Assembly: GCA_000471925.1 (NCBI GenBank) | Contig: CP006668.1 | Span: forward strand, 558,001 to 622,000 | Direction: 5' to 3' | Origin: Ralstonia pickettii DTP0602 | GTDB taxonomy: Bacteria; Pseudomonadota; Gammaproteobacteria; Burkholderiales; Burkholderiaceae | Length of the DNA: 64,000 nt | Part shown: one piece after another, positions 1 to 7,642 of the stretch | How positions within the stretch are numbered: the first letter of the stretch is position 1 | Layout of the letters: each line of letters starts with the position of its first letter | Translations under genes and position numbers: made by a program | The notes under the pieces: generated by a model | The model's input: the letters and a program-made list of their open reading frames with translations, nothing else | Databases searched by the model: none | Told to the model about the DNA's origin: nothing

Positions 1-266
1 CCGCGCATCAACATGCACTTCACGCCCACCTCGGCGTCATGGCTGAACATGGTCGAGCGGTTCTTTCGCGACATCACGACCGAGCGACTTCGCCGCGGCG
101 TATTCACCAGCGTGCCGGAACTGGTCGACGCCATCAACGAGTACATCGCTCACCACAACACCAACCCCAAGCCGTTCATCTGGACCAAGAGCGCTCGCGA
201 CATCCTACAGAAGGTCATTCGCGCCAACCGCCGCTTAAGTTCCAAACAGAATGGAACATTGCACTA
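1..266 (+). mobile_element. Right end of an IS630-family insertion sequence
   Basis: The window opens inside an IS630-type transposase gene whose natural C-terminus is reached at 267. The stop codon falls in a CTAG tetranucleotide (264-267). IS630 elements are known to insert at TA within CTAG, so the IS edge probably lies at this CTAG. The neighbouring enoyl-CoA hydratase reads its own stop from the same four bases on the other strand. The left end is outside the window. Confidence 0.6.
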
Positions 267-267
267 G
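1..267 (+). CDS. IS630-family transposase, C-terminal part (cut by window edge)
   Basis: This is the C-terminal ~88 residues of a DDE transposase. The reading frame is open from base 1, and the start is outside the window. The segment contains the PTSASWLNMVERFF stretch that carries the last catalytic acidic residue of the IS630/Tc1 DDE domain. The IS630-type tail with the FIWTKSARDIL motif follows. Its function would be cut-and-paste transposition at TA targets. The stop codon overlaps the stop of the convergent enoyl-CoA hydratase. Whether the element is complete cannot be judged here. Confidence 0.85.
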   Translation, partial: PRINMHFTPTSASWLNMVERFFRDITTERLRRGVFTSVPELVDAINEYIAHHNTNPKPFIWTKSARDILQKVIRANRRLSSKQNGTLH

Positions 268-1040
268 CGGCCGTTGATCCGGGTGAAATCGGGCCGGCGT
301 TTTTCGCTGAAGGCCGTGAACGCTTCCCGCGCTTCATCGCTTTGCAGCCGCTTCGTGAACACAGCGCGCTCAGCGCCCATCTGCGACGCGAGTTTCTCCA
401 CGTCGCGCATGAGTTGCTTCATTGCGGTCATGGATCCGTACGGCTTCGCCGCGATCCGTTCCGCCACCCGCCTTGCTTCGCTTTGCACGTCGGCATTCGG
501 CATGACCTTGTTCGCAATCCCCCAGGCCAGTGCCGTGGCCGCAGGCAGGGGCTCTCCGAACGCGAACATCTCGAAGGCGCGCGCGTGGCCGATGCGCAAG
601 GGAAGAAGGTAGCTCGAGGCGGCTTCCGGTACCAATGCCAGGTTGATGAAGGGCGTGATCAGCTGGGCATCCTCGGACAGGATCACGTAGTCGCAATGCA
701 GCAGCATGGTCGTGCCCACCCCCACCGCCTTGCCCTGTACCGCGGCGATCACCGGGACACTGGTGCTGGCAATGTTGTGGAGGAACCGGGCGACATTGGG
801 TTCGGCCGGTCCGGACCCTGCGGCCTGAGCGGCGAATTCACCGAGGTCGTTGCCTGCCGTGAACGAGTCGCCCTCGCCCTGGATCACGATGACCCGCACT
901 TCCTGATCGGATGATGCACTGTCGATCGCGTCCGCCATGACGCCGTACATCGCATTGGTCAGGGCGTTCTTCTTGTCCGGCCGGGAAAGCGTGATTGTCA
1001 GTACACCGGCGGTTTGATCGAGTTTCACTTCAGTGTGCAT
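264..1040 (-). CDS. Enoyl-CoA hydratase/isomerase family protein
   Basis: A 258-residue crotonase-fold protein of normal family length. The N-terminal half shows the SRPDKKNALT motif and the oxyanion-hole region around GEGDSFTAGNDL. The segment ALVPEAASSYLLP carries the glutamate expected at the catalytic position of hydratases. It should act on a 2-enoyl-CoA in the cytoplasm, but the substrate cannot be told from sequence. The ATG at 1040 follows AAGGAG with 9 nt spacing. The gene stands alone. Two near-palindromic TTTCGC..GCGAAGTA repeats lie 40-77 bp upstream and are a likely regulator site. Its stop codon coincides with the IS630 boundary, so its last few codons might come from the insertion. 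Confidence 0.88.
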   Translation of the reverse strand: MHTEVKLDQTAGVLTITLSRPDKKNALTNAMYGVMADAIDSASSDQEVRVIVIQGEGDSFTAGNDLGEFAAQAAGSGPAEPNVARFLHNIASTSVPVIAAVQGKAVGVGTTMLLHCDYVILSEDAQLITPFINLALVPEAASSYLLPLRIGHARAFEMFAFGEPLPAATALAWGIANKVMPNADVQSEARRVAERIAAKPYGSMTAMKQLMRDVEKLASQMGAERAVFTKRLQSDEAREAFTAFSEKRRPDFTRINGR

Positions 1041-1079
1041 GCCTGGGCTCCTTGGTACGGTCGTTCAGCAACGGGGTTA

Positions 1080-1117
1080 TTTCGCATACGAAGTATATAT
1101 ATTTCGCGTGCGAAGTA
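1080..1117. promoter_or_regulatory. Tandem near-palindromic operator candidate
   Basis: Two 16-bp copies, TTTCGCATACGAAGTA (1080-1095) and TTTCGCGTGCGAAGTA (1102-1117), lie on the same strand 22 bp apart, about two helical turns. Each contains an imperfect TTCGC-NN-CGAA dyad, and they are joined by TATATAT. The position upstream of the leftward enoyl-CoA hydratase gene suggests an operator overlapping its promoter. No regulator gene is adjacent, so the binding protein is unknown. Confidence 0.5.
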
Positions 1118-1459
1118 AACCGTGGCGATGCGCCGGTCTCGTCACCCGCGCAATCACCGCCAAGCGCTACGCCGGCATTCCAGTCATTTCGATTCATGTG
1201 ATGACCGGCGCAGGGCGTCATGCGAGGGCGCCGTCGGGGCAGCTTCGACAACACAGCAACCCTCGTGGCCCGGGTTATCCGCGAAGGCCCTTGCCTCCTA
1301 TAGTCCAAGCACGGTCGCTCTCACTGACGCTGTCAATGCATGCGAGGACCGCTTCGCTCACTTTCACGAGGCATCCGTCATGGATGCGAGGCATCGCCGC
1401 CGACCCCAAGGACGTTGGCTGCACCTGTCCAATCCCAACCCTGTTAATGGAGTTCTATT
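1118..1459. other. Intergenic region without a supported gene
   Basis: This is the rest of the gap between the leftward hydratase and the rightward VOC protein. Open frames here have no recognisable protein content and no good ribosome site. A GGAG about 8 bases before 1460 serves the next gene. Confidence 0.5.
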
Positions 1460-2074
1460 GTGAAGACAAATGCCACGAACGACATGAAGCTCGAAGTTGT
1501 CGTCATCCCCGTTTCGGACGTGGATCGCGCCAAACGCTTCTACGGCGGGCTGGGCTGGAAGCTCGACGCCGACTTCCCTAAGGGCGACGCGTTCCGGGTC
1601 CTGCAGTTCACGCCTCCAGGCTCGCCGTGTTCGATCCACTTCGGCACGGGAATCACGTCCGCCGTGCCGGGCTCGGTACAGGGACTCTATCTCGTCGTGT
1701 CCGACATCGAGGCTGCGCGCGCCGAGCTCGTCGATCGCGGTGTCGAGGTGAGCAAAGTGTTCCACCGAGCCGTCGGTGAACCCCCTCAGGATGGCCCGCA
1801 TCCGCAGCGGCAGACCTACTCCTCGTACGCAACGTTCAGCGACCCGGACGGCAACAGCTGGCTGTTGCAGGAGGTCACTGCGCGATTGCCCGGACGCGTG
1901 AATGCGGACACGACATTCACCTCGTCGACTGAACTCGCGGCCGCGCTCAGGCGTGCAGCGGTTGCGCATGGCGAGCACGAGAAGCGCAACGGCGGCAAGC
2001 ACGATGAGAACTGGCCGGACTGGTACGCGGAGTACATCGTGCGGGAGCAGTCGGGCGAGGAGCTGCCGGCGTAA
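1460..2074 (+). CDS. VOC (glyoxalase/bleomycin-resistance fold) family protein
   Basis: A 204-residue protein. The first ~130 residues form a VOC module, seen from KLEVVVIPVSDVDRAKRFY at the N-terminus and YATFSDPDGNSWLLQEV near residue 135. The latter resembles the second metal-binding half of glyoxalase-like enzymes. A charged ~65-residue extension follows, containing NWPDWYAEYIVREQSG, which is seen in a subset of glyoxalase homologues. The GTG start at 1460 is preceded by GGAG, and an ATG at 1484 is an alternative start. It runs convergent with the PHB depolymerase gene. Family known, substrate unknown. Confidence 0.85.
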   Translation: MKTNATNDMKLEVVVIPVSDVDRAKRFYGGLGWKLDADFPKGDAFRVLQFTPPGSPCSIHFGTGITSAVPGSVQGLYLVVSDIEAARAELVDRGVEVSKVFHRAVGEPPQDGPHPQRQTYSSYATFSDPDGNSWLLQEVTARLPGRVNADTTFTSSTELAAALRRAAVAHGEHEKRNGGKHDENWPDWYAEYIVREQSGEELPA

Positions 2075-2113
2075 GCAGCGGCAGCGACCTGATCGTTTCC
2101 AGCGGCGAGGCGC

Positions 2114-3337
2114 TCAGTCTCCGCACCTGTGAATGAACTGCGTCATGGCAGGCAGGATGGAATTCTGGAATCCCTGGCCGGCGAAAGTCCCGTAGTGACC
2201 CACGCCATCGACGACCAAGTGTTCTTTCCGGTCGGCGGCAAGGCCTGCGCAGAGCGCGTGCGCTGCTTCGGTCTGGCCGCGGCCGGTGATGTCATCCTCG
2301 CTGCCTTCGATGGTCAGCAGGGAAACGTTCGTAATGGCCTCGGGATAGACACGGCGCTGGCCGACTTCCATGCAGCCGCGGCACAGGTGATGCTCCAGGA
2401 AAACCTTCTGGATGGTTTCCAGGTAGTACTCGGCCGGCACGTCGAGCACGGCGTTGTACTCGTCATAGAATCTGCGATGCTTGGCAGCCTCGTTTTGCCT
2501 GCCATCGACCAGGTGACGGTAAAAATCAAGGTGCGCACCGGCGTGGCGTGCGACGTTCATCGATATGAAGCCTGCAAGCTGAAGGAAGCCCGGATAAACC
2601 CGGCGTCCTTTTCCCGGGTAGCCGGCTGGCACCCGTTCGATGACGTTTGACTCGAACCACGGCAGCGAATACTTCTGCGCGAACTGGTTGACCGCCGTCG
2701 GGCTTACGCGGGTGTCGATCGGCGCGGCGATGAGGGTCATGGAGCGGGGCTGCGATTGCTCGCTGTCTTCGGCCATCTGGGCGATCGCACAGAGCACCGG
2801 GACCCCCGGCTGACAAACCGCCACAACATGCGTGCCGGCGCCGAGGTATCGCAAGAACTTTTTCAGGTAATCGACATAGCCGCCAAGGTCGAAGAAACCT
2901 GCATCATGCGGGACAAGGCGCGCATCGGCCCAGTCGGTGATGTAGACATCATGCTCGGGCAGCAATGCTTCGACCGTCGGGCGCAGGAGGGTGGCGTAGT
3001 GGCCCGAGAGCGGTGCCACGAGCAGGACCCGGGGACCAGGACAGGGCACGTCTTTCCTGAAATGCAACAGCCGGCAGAAGGGCTCGTCGATGACCCCTGT
3101 CTCGGTAACGGCCACCCGTTGCCCGCGGACAATGACTTCATCGATCGCAAAGCGAGGTTTGCCATAGGCCTTCGTAAGCCGGGTGAACAACTCGAATGCG
3201 GCGTCGGCCTCGCGGATCCCCGGAAGCCAGGCGACCGACTCGCCCCAGAAATTGACTGCACGAGAGCCTGCCTCGATCATCGCCCCGAGCGGTTCGAGCG
3301 ACTGCAGCGTGAGTTCACGCAGAGCATAGAGCGCCAT
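2114..3337 (-). CDS. phaZ: Intracellular polyhydroxyalkanoate (PHB) depolymerase
   Basis: A 407-residue alpha/beta-hydrolase of the intracellular PHB depolymerase family. It breaks down stored poly(3-hydroxybutyrate) granules in the cytoplasm. The start was set at the ATG at 3337, which begins MALYALRELTL. The longer upstream frame is Pro/Ala-rich and lacks family features. The lipase-box equivalent AVCQPGVP puts a cysteine at about residue 175 where most hydrolases have serine. This matches the cysteine nucleophile described for Ralstonia eutropha PhaZ1. An SEDDITG segment (Asp) and VDGVGHYG (His) near the C-terminus complete the presumed triad. There is no signal peptide. It is monocistronic, with a long upstream region. 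Confidence 0.92.
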   Translation of the reverse strand: MALYALRELTLQSLEPLGAMIEAGSRAVNFWGESVAWLPGIREADAAFELFTRLTKAYGKPRFAIDEVIVRGQRVAVTETGVIDEPFCRLLHFRKDVPCPGPRVLLVAPLSGHYATLLRPTVEALLPEHDVYITDWADARLVPHDAGFFDLGGYVDYLKKFLRYLGAGTHVVAVCQPGVPVLCAIAQMAEDSEQSQPRSMTLIAAPIDTRVSPTAVNQFAQKYSLPWFESNVIERVPAGYPGKGRRVYPGFLQLAGFISMNVARHAGAHLDFYRHLVDGRQNEAAKHRRFYDEYNAVLDVPAEYYLETIQKVFLEHHLCRGCMEVGQRRVYPEAITNVSLLTIEGSEDDITGRGQTEAAHALCAGLAADRKEHLVVDGVGHYGTFAGQGFQNSILPAMTQFIHRCGD

Positions 3338-4068
3338 GGCAATTCCCGCCTTTTGAATAGGGTTGGTGTGTTGTTTTGAGGCCGGAACCGGCAAACCGGG
3401 CAGAGACCAGTGCCCCTTTGCCGGCGCTGCGCGAGGATGAGCGCGCTCGTCAGCGGCAGGGCCGACTTCGTGCAAGGTGGGTGGACGGGCGGCAGGCGTC
3501 TGCCGCAGGTGCGTCAGTGGGAAGGTGGCGCTGGCGCACCGGGAAGTGCTGCGCGCGACTCAGGTGCCTTCGATGTCGAATTGACTGGCTGCGGGAGGCG
3601 CCGGTCTTGCCGTTACGGCAGGCGCGGCCGGTGCGGGCACGGCCCAGGTTGCACGCGGATCGGCTGGAATGCTGCATGACTTCCCCCCACCACTCAAAGC
3701 CACCAACACTGCATCGCAATGCCAGCGGAACGACGTGCATTTAAGTTACGCGATTTACATTCAGTAACATATTCGATCTAACCCTATTGCAACGCTTTGC
3801 ATATTTATTTCGCAACGAAAGTCTGAAGATGGCGCACTCCGATGCGAATGTCGGGCCGGGCGGAGGCACGATGTGATCTTCTATCTACAAAGTTCCGAAC
3901 GCAGCCCGGTCACCTGCAGTGCTATTTGTAAATCTTTGAAAGTTTCGTGACCGGGTTGGGATAGCCCGCGACTATCGACTAGGTTGAAAGCCCTGGGTCG
4001 TCTCGATGAGGGCTCAGGAAAGACGGTTCATAGGCCGCGTGGCCAGCGTTATCCCAGGAGGGTGTCCC
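3338..4068. other. Long intergenic region, partly AT-rich
   Basis: 731 bp upstream of both the leftward PHB depolymerase and the rightward VOC gene. The part from 3338 to about 3720 is GC-rich. It has only weak open frames, including a 47-codon Pro/Ala-rich frame at 3560-3703 on the minus strand with no ribosome site. The part from about 3740 to 3980 is clearly AT-richer than its surroundings and may hold promoters. I see no RNA gene or convincing terminator. Confidence 0.5.
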
Positions 4069-4473
4069 ATGCTTCAGAACAGTGACGTCGCGACCAGGAT
4101 TCCGGCGCAAGACCTCGCACGAGCAAGATCCTTCTATTCGAGCAAGCTCGGTCTGGAACCGGTTGAGGAACGCCCCGGCGGCCTGCGCTACAAGTGCGGC
4201 AACAGCTATTTCGTGCTCTTCAAGTCGGCTGGCTCGGCCTCTGGCAGTCACACCCAAATGGCCTGGGAGGTCGATGACATCAAGGCAACGGTTAACGAAC
4301 TGCGGCAGCGGGGAGTTGCGTTCGAGGAATACGATCTTCCCGGCCTCAAGACCGTCAATGGGATCGCTGAGGTTCAGGGAAACTATCCGTCCAAGGGTGG
4401 TGTGGGCGAGAGAGGTGCCTGGTTCAGGGACAGCGAGGGCAACCTCCTTGCTATCGGGCAGCCGATCAGGTGA
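4069..4473 (+). CDS. VOC family protein (glyoxalase-like)
   Basis: A 134-residue single VOC module. It starts MLQNSDVATRIPAQDLARARSF, then has the typical FYSSKLGLEPVEE helix-strand, a mid segment QMAWEVDDIKATVNELR, and GAWFRDSEGNLLAIGQ at the end. The ATG at 4069 is chosen because AGGAGG stands 7 bases before it; a longer frame from 4006 has no such site. Proteins of this type include dioxygenases, isomerases and antibiotic-binding proteins. Nothing here fixes the activity. It is not in an obvious operon. Confidence 0.85.
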   Translation: MLQNSDVATRIPAQDLARARSFYSSKLGLEPVEERPGGLRYKCGNSYFVLFKSAGSASGSHTQMAWEVDDIKATVNELRQRGVAFEEYDLPGLKTVNGIAEVQGNYPSKGGVGERGAWFRDSEGNLLAIGQPIR

Positions 4474-4632
4474 GCGGGTCGGCGGCCACAGCGTGCTGGC
4501 GCGCACCTGGCAAGCTGTGTCTCTTCGCCAATGTCGCCTAATCTTGTGTCTTAGCGATCAGCGAGTGGAAAACTCATCAAGAGTCGCAACGCGTACATTT
4601 TCGGTCCGGGGCTGACGGAAGGTGTCATCACC

Positions 4633-4971
4633 ATGCGACTCTCACTAATAGTCAGTGGCGCCATGCTGGCGCTTTCGGCATGTACATTGGCTCCGGCCGA
4701 CACAGGCGCATTTACAGTCATGGGGCCGGCCAGCTTCGATCGCACGTTCACCGCAGCAGCCGGGGCAATGCGCGACCAGGGCCTGGCGATCAGCGTCGAG
4801 GACCCGGTCAGTGGCGTGGTCGTCGGCAGTCTGGATACCAGGACGGTGATGGCCGGTGTTCACCAGCAGGCAGACGGCCACGTGCGGGTGGAATTCGACA
4901 GCATGGCTGCAAACGATCCCGCGTTGATGGCGCGCATTTCACGCAGCTACAACCGCCGCATGGGGCGCTGA
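4633..4971 (+). CDS. Small predicted lipoprotein
   Basis: A 112-residue protein with a type II signal peptide. A hydrophobic stretch is followed by the lipobox LSAC, with the lipid-modified cysteine at position 17. The mature part is mostly alternating polar/hydrophobic with a repeated Val/Gly/Asp pattern. It ends in an Arg-rich tail (SRSYNRRMGR). It should be anchored in the cell envelope. I do not recognise a family. It is convergent with the acetyltransferase gene. Confidence 0.72.
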   Translation: MRLSLIVSGAMLALSACTLAPADTGAFTVMGPASFDRTFTAAAGAMRDQGLAISVEDPVSGVVVGSLDTRTVMAGVHQQADGHVRVEFDSMAANDPALMARISRSYNRRMGR

Positions 4972-4998
4972 AATCGCGTCAGAGGTCGAGCAATTGCA

Positions 4999-5442
4999 TT
5001 ACTTCAGTTCGCAATGCATGCACAACCCCGGCGGAATTCCGGCGATCTTCAGCGTATGCGAAGCCCGCACCGCGGCCGGCAGGGTTTCCGCCGAGATCAG
5101 GCTGAATCCGTATCGGGCGAAGTAGCTCGGGCAGTTGCTGGTCGCCAGCACTGCGCGACGGATTCCCAGCGTGCGTGCGCGCATCAGGACAGCGTTCACC
5201 AGGTGTGTCGCGACACCTTGCTGGCGGTATTCCCGCAGCACGGCGACGGATCGGACGACGGCAATGTCGTCGTATTTCTCGGCGCCTGCGCATCCCACGA
5301 TCTGGCCATTCAGGACAGCGACATGGAGTGAGTCAATATCGGATGAAATATCGTGGAAATCTAACCCGCATTCCGCAAGCACCTTGGCGACTGCTGCCAG
5401 ATCTTCCGTGGCTGCAGAGCGGATGCGTAATTCTCTGATCAT
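4999..5442 (-). CDS. GNAT family N-acetyltransferase, ArsN2-like
   Basis: A 147-residue GNAT-fold protein. The acetyl-CoA binding motif A is seen in VVRSVAVLREYRQQGVATHLVN. A YFARYGFSLISAETLPAAVRAS segment near the C-terminus resembles ArsN2 proteins, which are often found in arsenic-resistance operons. No ars genes are nearby, so the substrate is open. I chose the ATG at 5442 (MIRELRIR); the frame extends upstream to 5553 without family homology. It is transcribed leftwards, convergent with the lipoprotein. Confidence 0.8.
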   Translation of the reverse strand: MIRELRIRSAATEDLAAVAKVLAECGLDFHDISSDIDSLHVAVLNGQIVGCAGAEKYDDIAVVRSVAVLREYRQQGVATHLVNAVLMRARTLGIRRAVLATSNCPSYFARYGFSLISAETLPAAVRASHTLKIAGIPPGLCMHCELK

Positions 5443-5635
5443 ATCTAGTGAAGCCTGTCGCCGCTGTCCCTCGTGCACAGGCGACGTTGATGTAATTTTG
5501 TTGCGACCGCGAAAGTACCGTGCCGGTTGCGTTTCGCCAAGCCTTACGGACAAGGGGAAACCCGCAAATTACGGGTAATCACGGACGAGGGCTACATTTG
5601 AGAATTGGCTTTCCGGCACTCGCGGCGATGAATCG

Positions 5636-6556
5636 CTACCAATGGCCGTCCAGGCCGCCCGACCCACGCCGATCGGCAAACCGTTCCACCAGAAAATCCA
5701 CCAGCGCTCGAACCTTCTCCGGCCGGTTGTTCCGCGCCGGAAACACCAGGTAGATATCCGCCGGCGAAAACTGCCATTGCGGCAACACCCGCCGCAACGC
5801 GCCGCTGCGCAAATGCTCCGCGACGTCCCACTCCGAGCGCACGATCAACCCTTGCCCATCGAGCGCCCACGCCAGCGCGGATTCGCCGTCGTTGGTACTC
5901 ATGGTGCCGCGGACCTTGATGGTTTCCTGCTGCGCGCCGTTGCGCATGTGCCAGGTGCCAAAGGTCTCGTCGGCCTCGCGGATGAAGATGCAGTTGTGCC
6001 GCGCAAGCTCGCGCGGGCTGGATGGCGCGCCGGCCGTTTCAAGGTAAGACGGCGCGGCGCAAAGCAGACGGCGGTTGTTGGCCAGCAGCCGCGCGGTCAG
6101 CCGCACATCGGGCATCTCGCCGAAATGGATCAGGGCGTCCAGGCCCTGTTCGACCAGGTTCAGCGGGCGGTCGCTCAGGTAGAGCTGGACCTCGACCTTG
6201 GGGAATTTGCGTGAAAACGCCGACAGTGCCGGCGCGATATGCCTGCGCCCGAACCCCAGCGTTGCCCCGATCTTCAGCAGCCCGTGCGGCGTACTGCTGC
6301 TGCCGGCGATGGTGCGCTCGAGCGCTTCCATTTCCGCGAGGATGCGTGCGCCTTCCACCAGGTAGTTTTCTCCTTCCGGCGTCAGGCTGATACGGCGCGT
6401 CGTCCGGTGCAGCAGCCGCACGCCCAGGCGGGCCTCGAGACCCGCAAGCCGTTTGCTGACCGCTGGCGGCGTAACGCCGAGTTCCTGCGCCGCACCGGCT
6501 AGGGTTCCGTGCTTGTTGATGCACATGAAGAAGGCGAGGTCGGAGAAATTGTCCAT
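5636..6556 (-). CDS. LysR-type transcriptional regulator
   Basis: A 306-residue LTTR. The N-terminal winged helix-turn-helix is seen in GTLAGAAQELGVTPPAVSKRLAGLE followed by LLHRTTRRISLTPEG. The effector domain begins around residue 90. It belongs to the subgroup often adjacent to small-molecule catabolic genes. It is divergent from the Bug-leuC-leuD operon across a ~100-bp promoter region, and so probably controls it in response to the carboxylate that the Bug protein binds. The AT-rich gap contains the dyad ATGGATTCCAT near 6621-6631. Confidence 0.9.
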   Translation of the reverse strand: MDNFSDLAFFMCINKHGTLAGAAQELGVTPPAVSKRLAGLEARLGVRLLHRTTRRISLTPEGENYLVEGARILAEMEALERTIAGSSSTPHGLLKIGATLGFGRRHIAPALSAFSRKFPKVEVQLYLSDRPLNLVEQGLDALIHFGEMPDVRLTARLLANNRRLLCAAPSYLETAGAPSSPRELARHNCIFIREADETFGTWHMRNGAQQETIKVRGTMSTNDGESALAWALDGQGLIVRSEWDVAEHLRSGALRRVLPQWQFSPADIYLVFPARNNRPEKVRALVDFLVERFADRRGSGGLDGHW

Positions 6557-6659
6557 TGGTGAATCATAAGAACTAAAGAAGTAACGCAGGCTGAATTATG
6601 TTTATTCGGGTAAATGATACGATGGATTCCATAACGATTCATACCCATAGGAGACACTC

Positions 6660-7622
6660 GTGAAGCTTGCCCACCTCACCGCGCTGCTGGTTTGCGCCGC
6701 CGCCATCGGCACCGCCTCTGCCCAGTCCTACCCCCAACGCCCGGTCCGCCTGATCGTGCCGTACGCCCCCGGCGGCAGCGCCGATATCGCCGCGCGCCTG
6801 GTCTCGGAGGCCTGGTCGAAGAGCCTGGGCGGCACCATCGTCGTGGAAAACCGTGCCGGCGCCGGCGGCAATATCGGCGTCGATGCCGTCGCCAAGGCCC
6901 CCGCCGATGGCTACACGATCGGCCTGCAGACCGTTTCGCTGGCAATCAACCCGGGCCTGTTCCCACGCATGCCGTACGACACGCTGAAGGACCTGTCCCC
7001 GATCGGCATGGTCGCGAGCTCGCAGCATGTGCTGGTGGTCAACAACAATGTGCCCGCCAGGAACCTGAAGGAACTGATCTCGGTGGCAAAGGCCAAGCCC
7101 GGCAAGCTGACCTATGGCTCCGCCGGCAATGGCAGCACCTTCCATATGTCCGCCGAGCTGTTCAAGTCCGTCGCCAACGTCTCCATCGTCCATATCCCGT
7201 ATCGCGGCGGCGGCCCGGCGCTGGTCGACACCATTGCCGGCCAGGTCGACATGAGCTTCCCGGTGGTTTCGGCCGCCCAGCAGCATGTCACGGGCGGCAA
7301 GCTCAAGGCGCTCGCCGTGACTGGCTCGAAGCGCACGCCGCTGCTGCCGGATGTCCCGACCGCGGCTGAGGCGGGACTGCCCGACTACACCTTCGAGACG
7401 TGGTTCATGGTGTTTGCGCCGGCCGGCACGCCCAAGCCGGTCGTCGACAAGCTGAACGCCGCCCTGAACACGGCGCTGGCAACGCAGGCGAACAAGGACC
7501 GGATGCTCAAGGAAGGCTTCGAGCCGACCCCGACCACGCCCGAGGCCGCGCGCCAGCGCCTGGAAAAAGAAATGCCCATGTGGGCCAGACTGATCAAGCA
7601 GCGCGGCATCACCGCGGAATGA
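6660..7622 (+). CDS. Bug/TctC family tripartite tricarboxylate receptor
   Basis: A 320-residue periplasmic solute-binding protein. A Sec signal peptide ends at SAQ near residue 22. The family hallmarks follow: YPQRPVRLIVPYAPGGSADIAAR, NRAGAGGNIG, and the LTYGSAGNGSTFHM loop that binds the ligand carboxylate. It binds an organic acid in the periplasm. No TctA/TctB membrane partners are encoded nearby, as is usual for the expanded Bug families of Burkholderiales. The GTG start follows GGAGACACTC. Its stop overlaps the first possible start of the leuC-like gene by ATGA, so it is in one operon with leuC-leuD. Confidence 0.9.
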   Translation: MKLAHLTALLVCAAAIGTASAQSYPQRPVRLIVPYAPGGSADIAARLVSEAWSKSLGGTIVVENRAGAGGNIGVDAVAKAPADGYTIGLQTVSLAINPGLFPRMPYDTLKDLSPIGMVASSQHVLVVNNNVPARNLKELISVAKAKPGKLTYGSAGNGSTFHMSAELFKSVANVSIVHIPYRGGGPALVDTIAGQVDMSFPVVSAAQQHVTGGKLKALAVTGSKRTPLLPDVPTAAEAGLPDYTFETWFMVFAPAGTPKPVVDKLNAALNTALATQANKDRMLKEGFEPTPTTPEAARQRLEKEMPMWARLIKQRGITAE

Positions 7623-7642
7623 CTGTAGACAAGGCAGTAGCA

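Noticed and set aside
3560..3703. A 47-codon Pro/Ala-rich minus-strand frame (ending QFDIEGT) upstream of the PHB depolymerase
   Set aside because: It would need a GTG start without a ribosome site, and no family resemblance was found. It could be a chance frame in GC-rich DNA.
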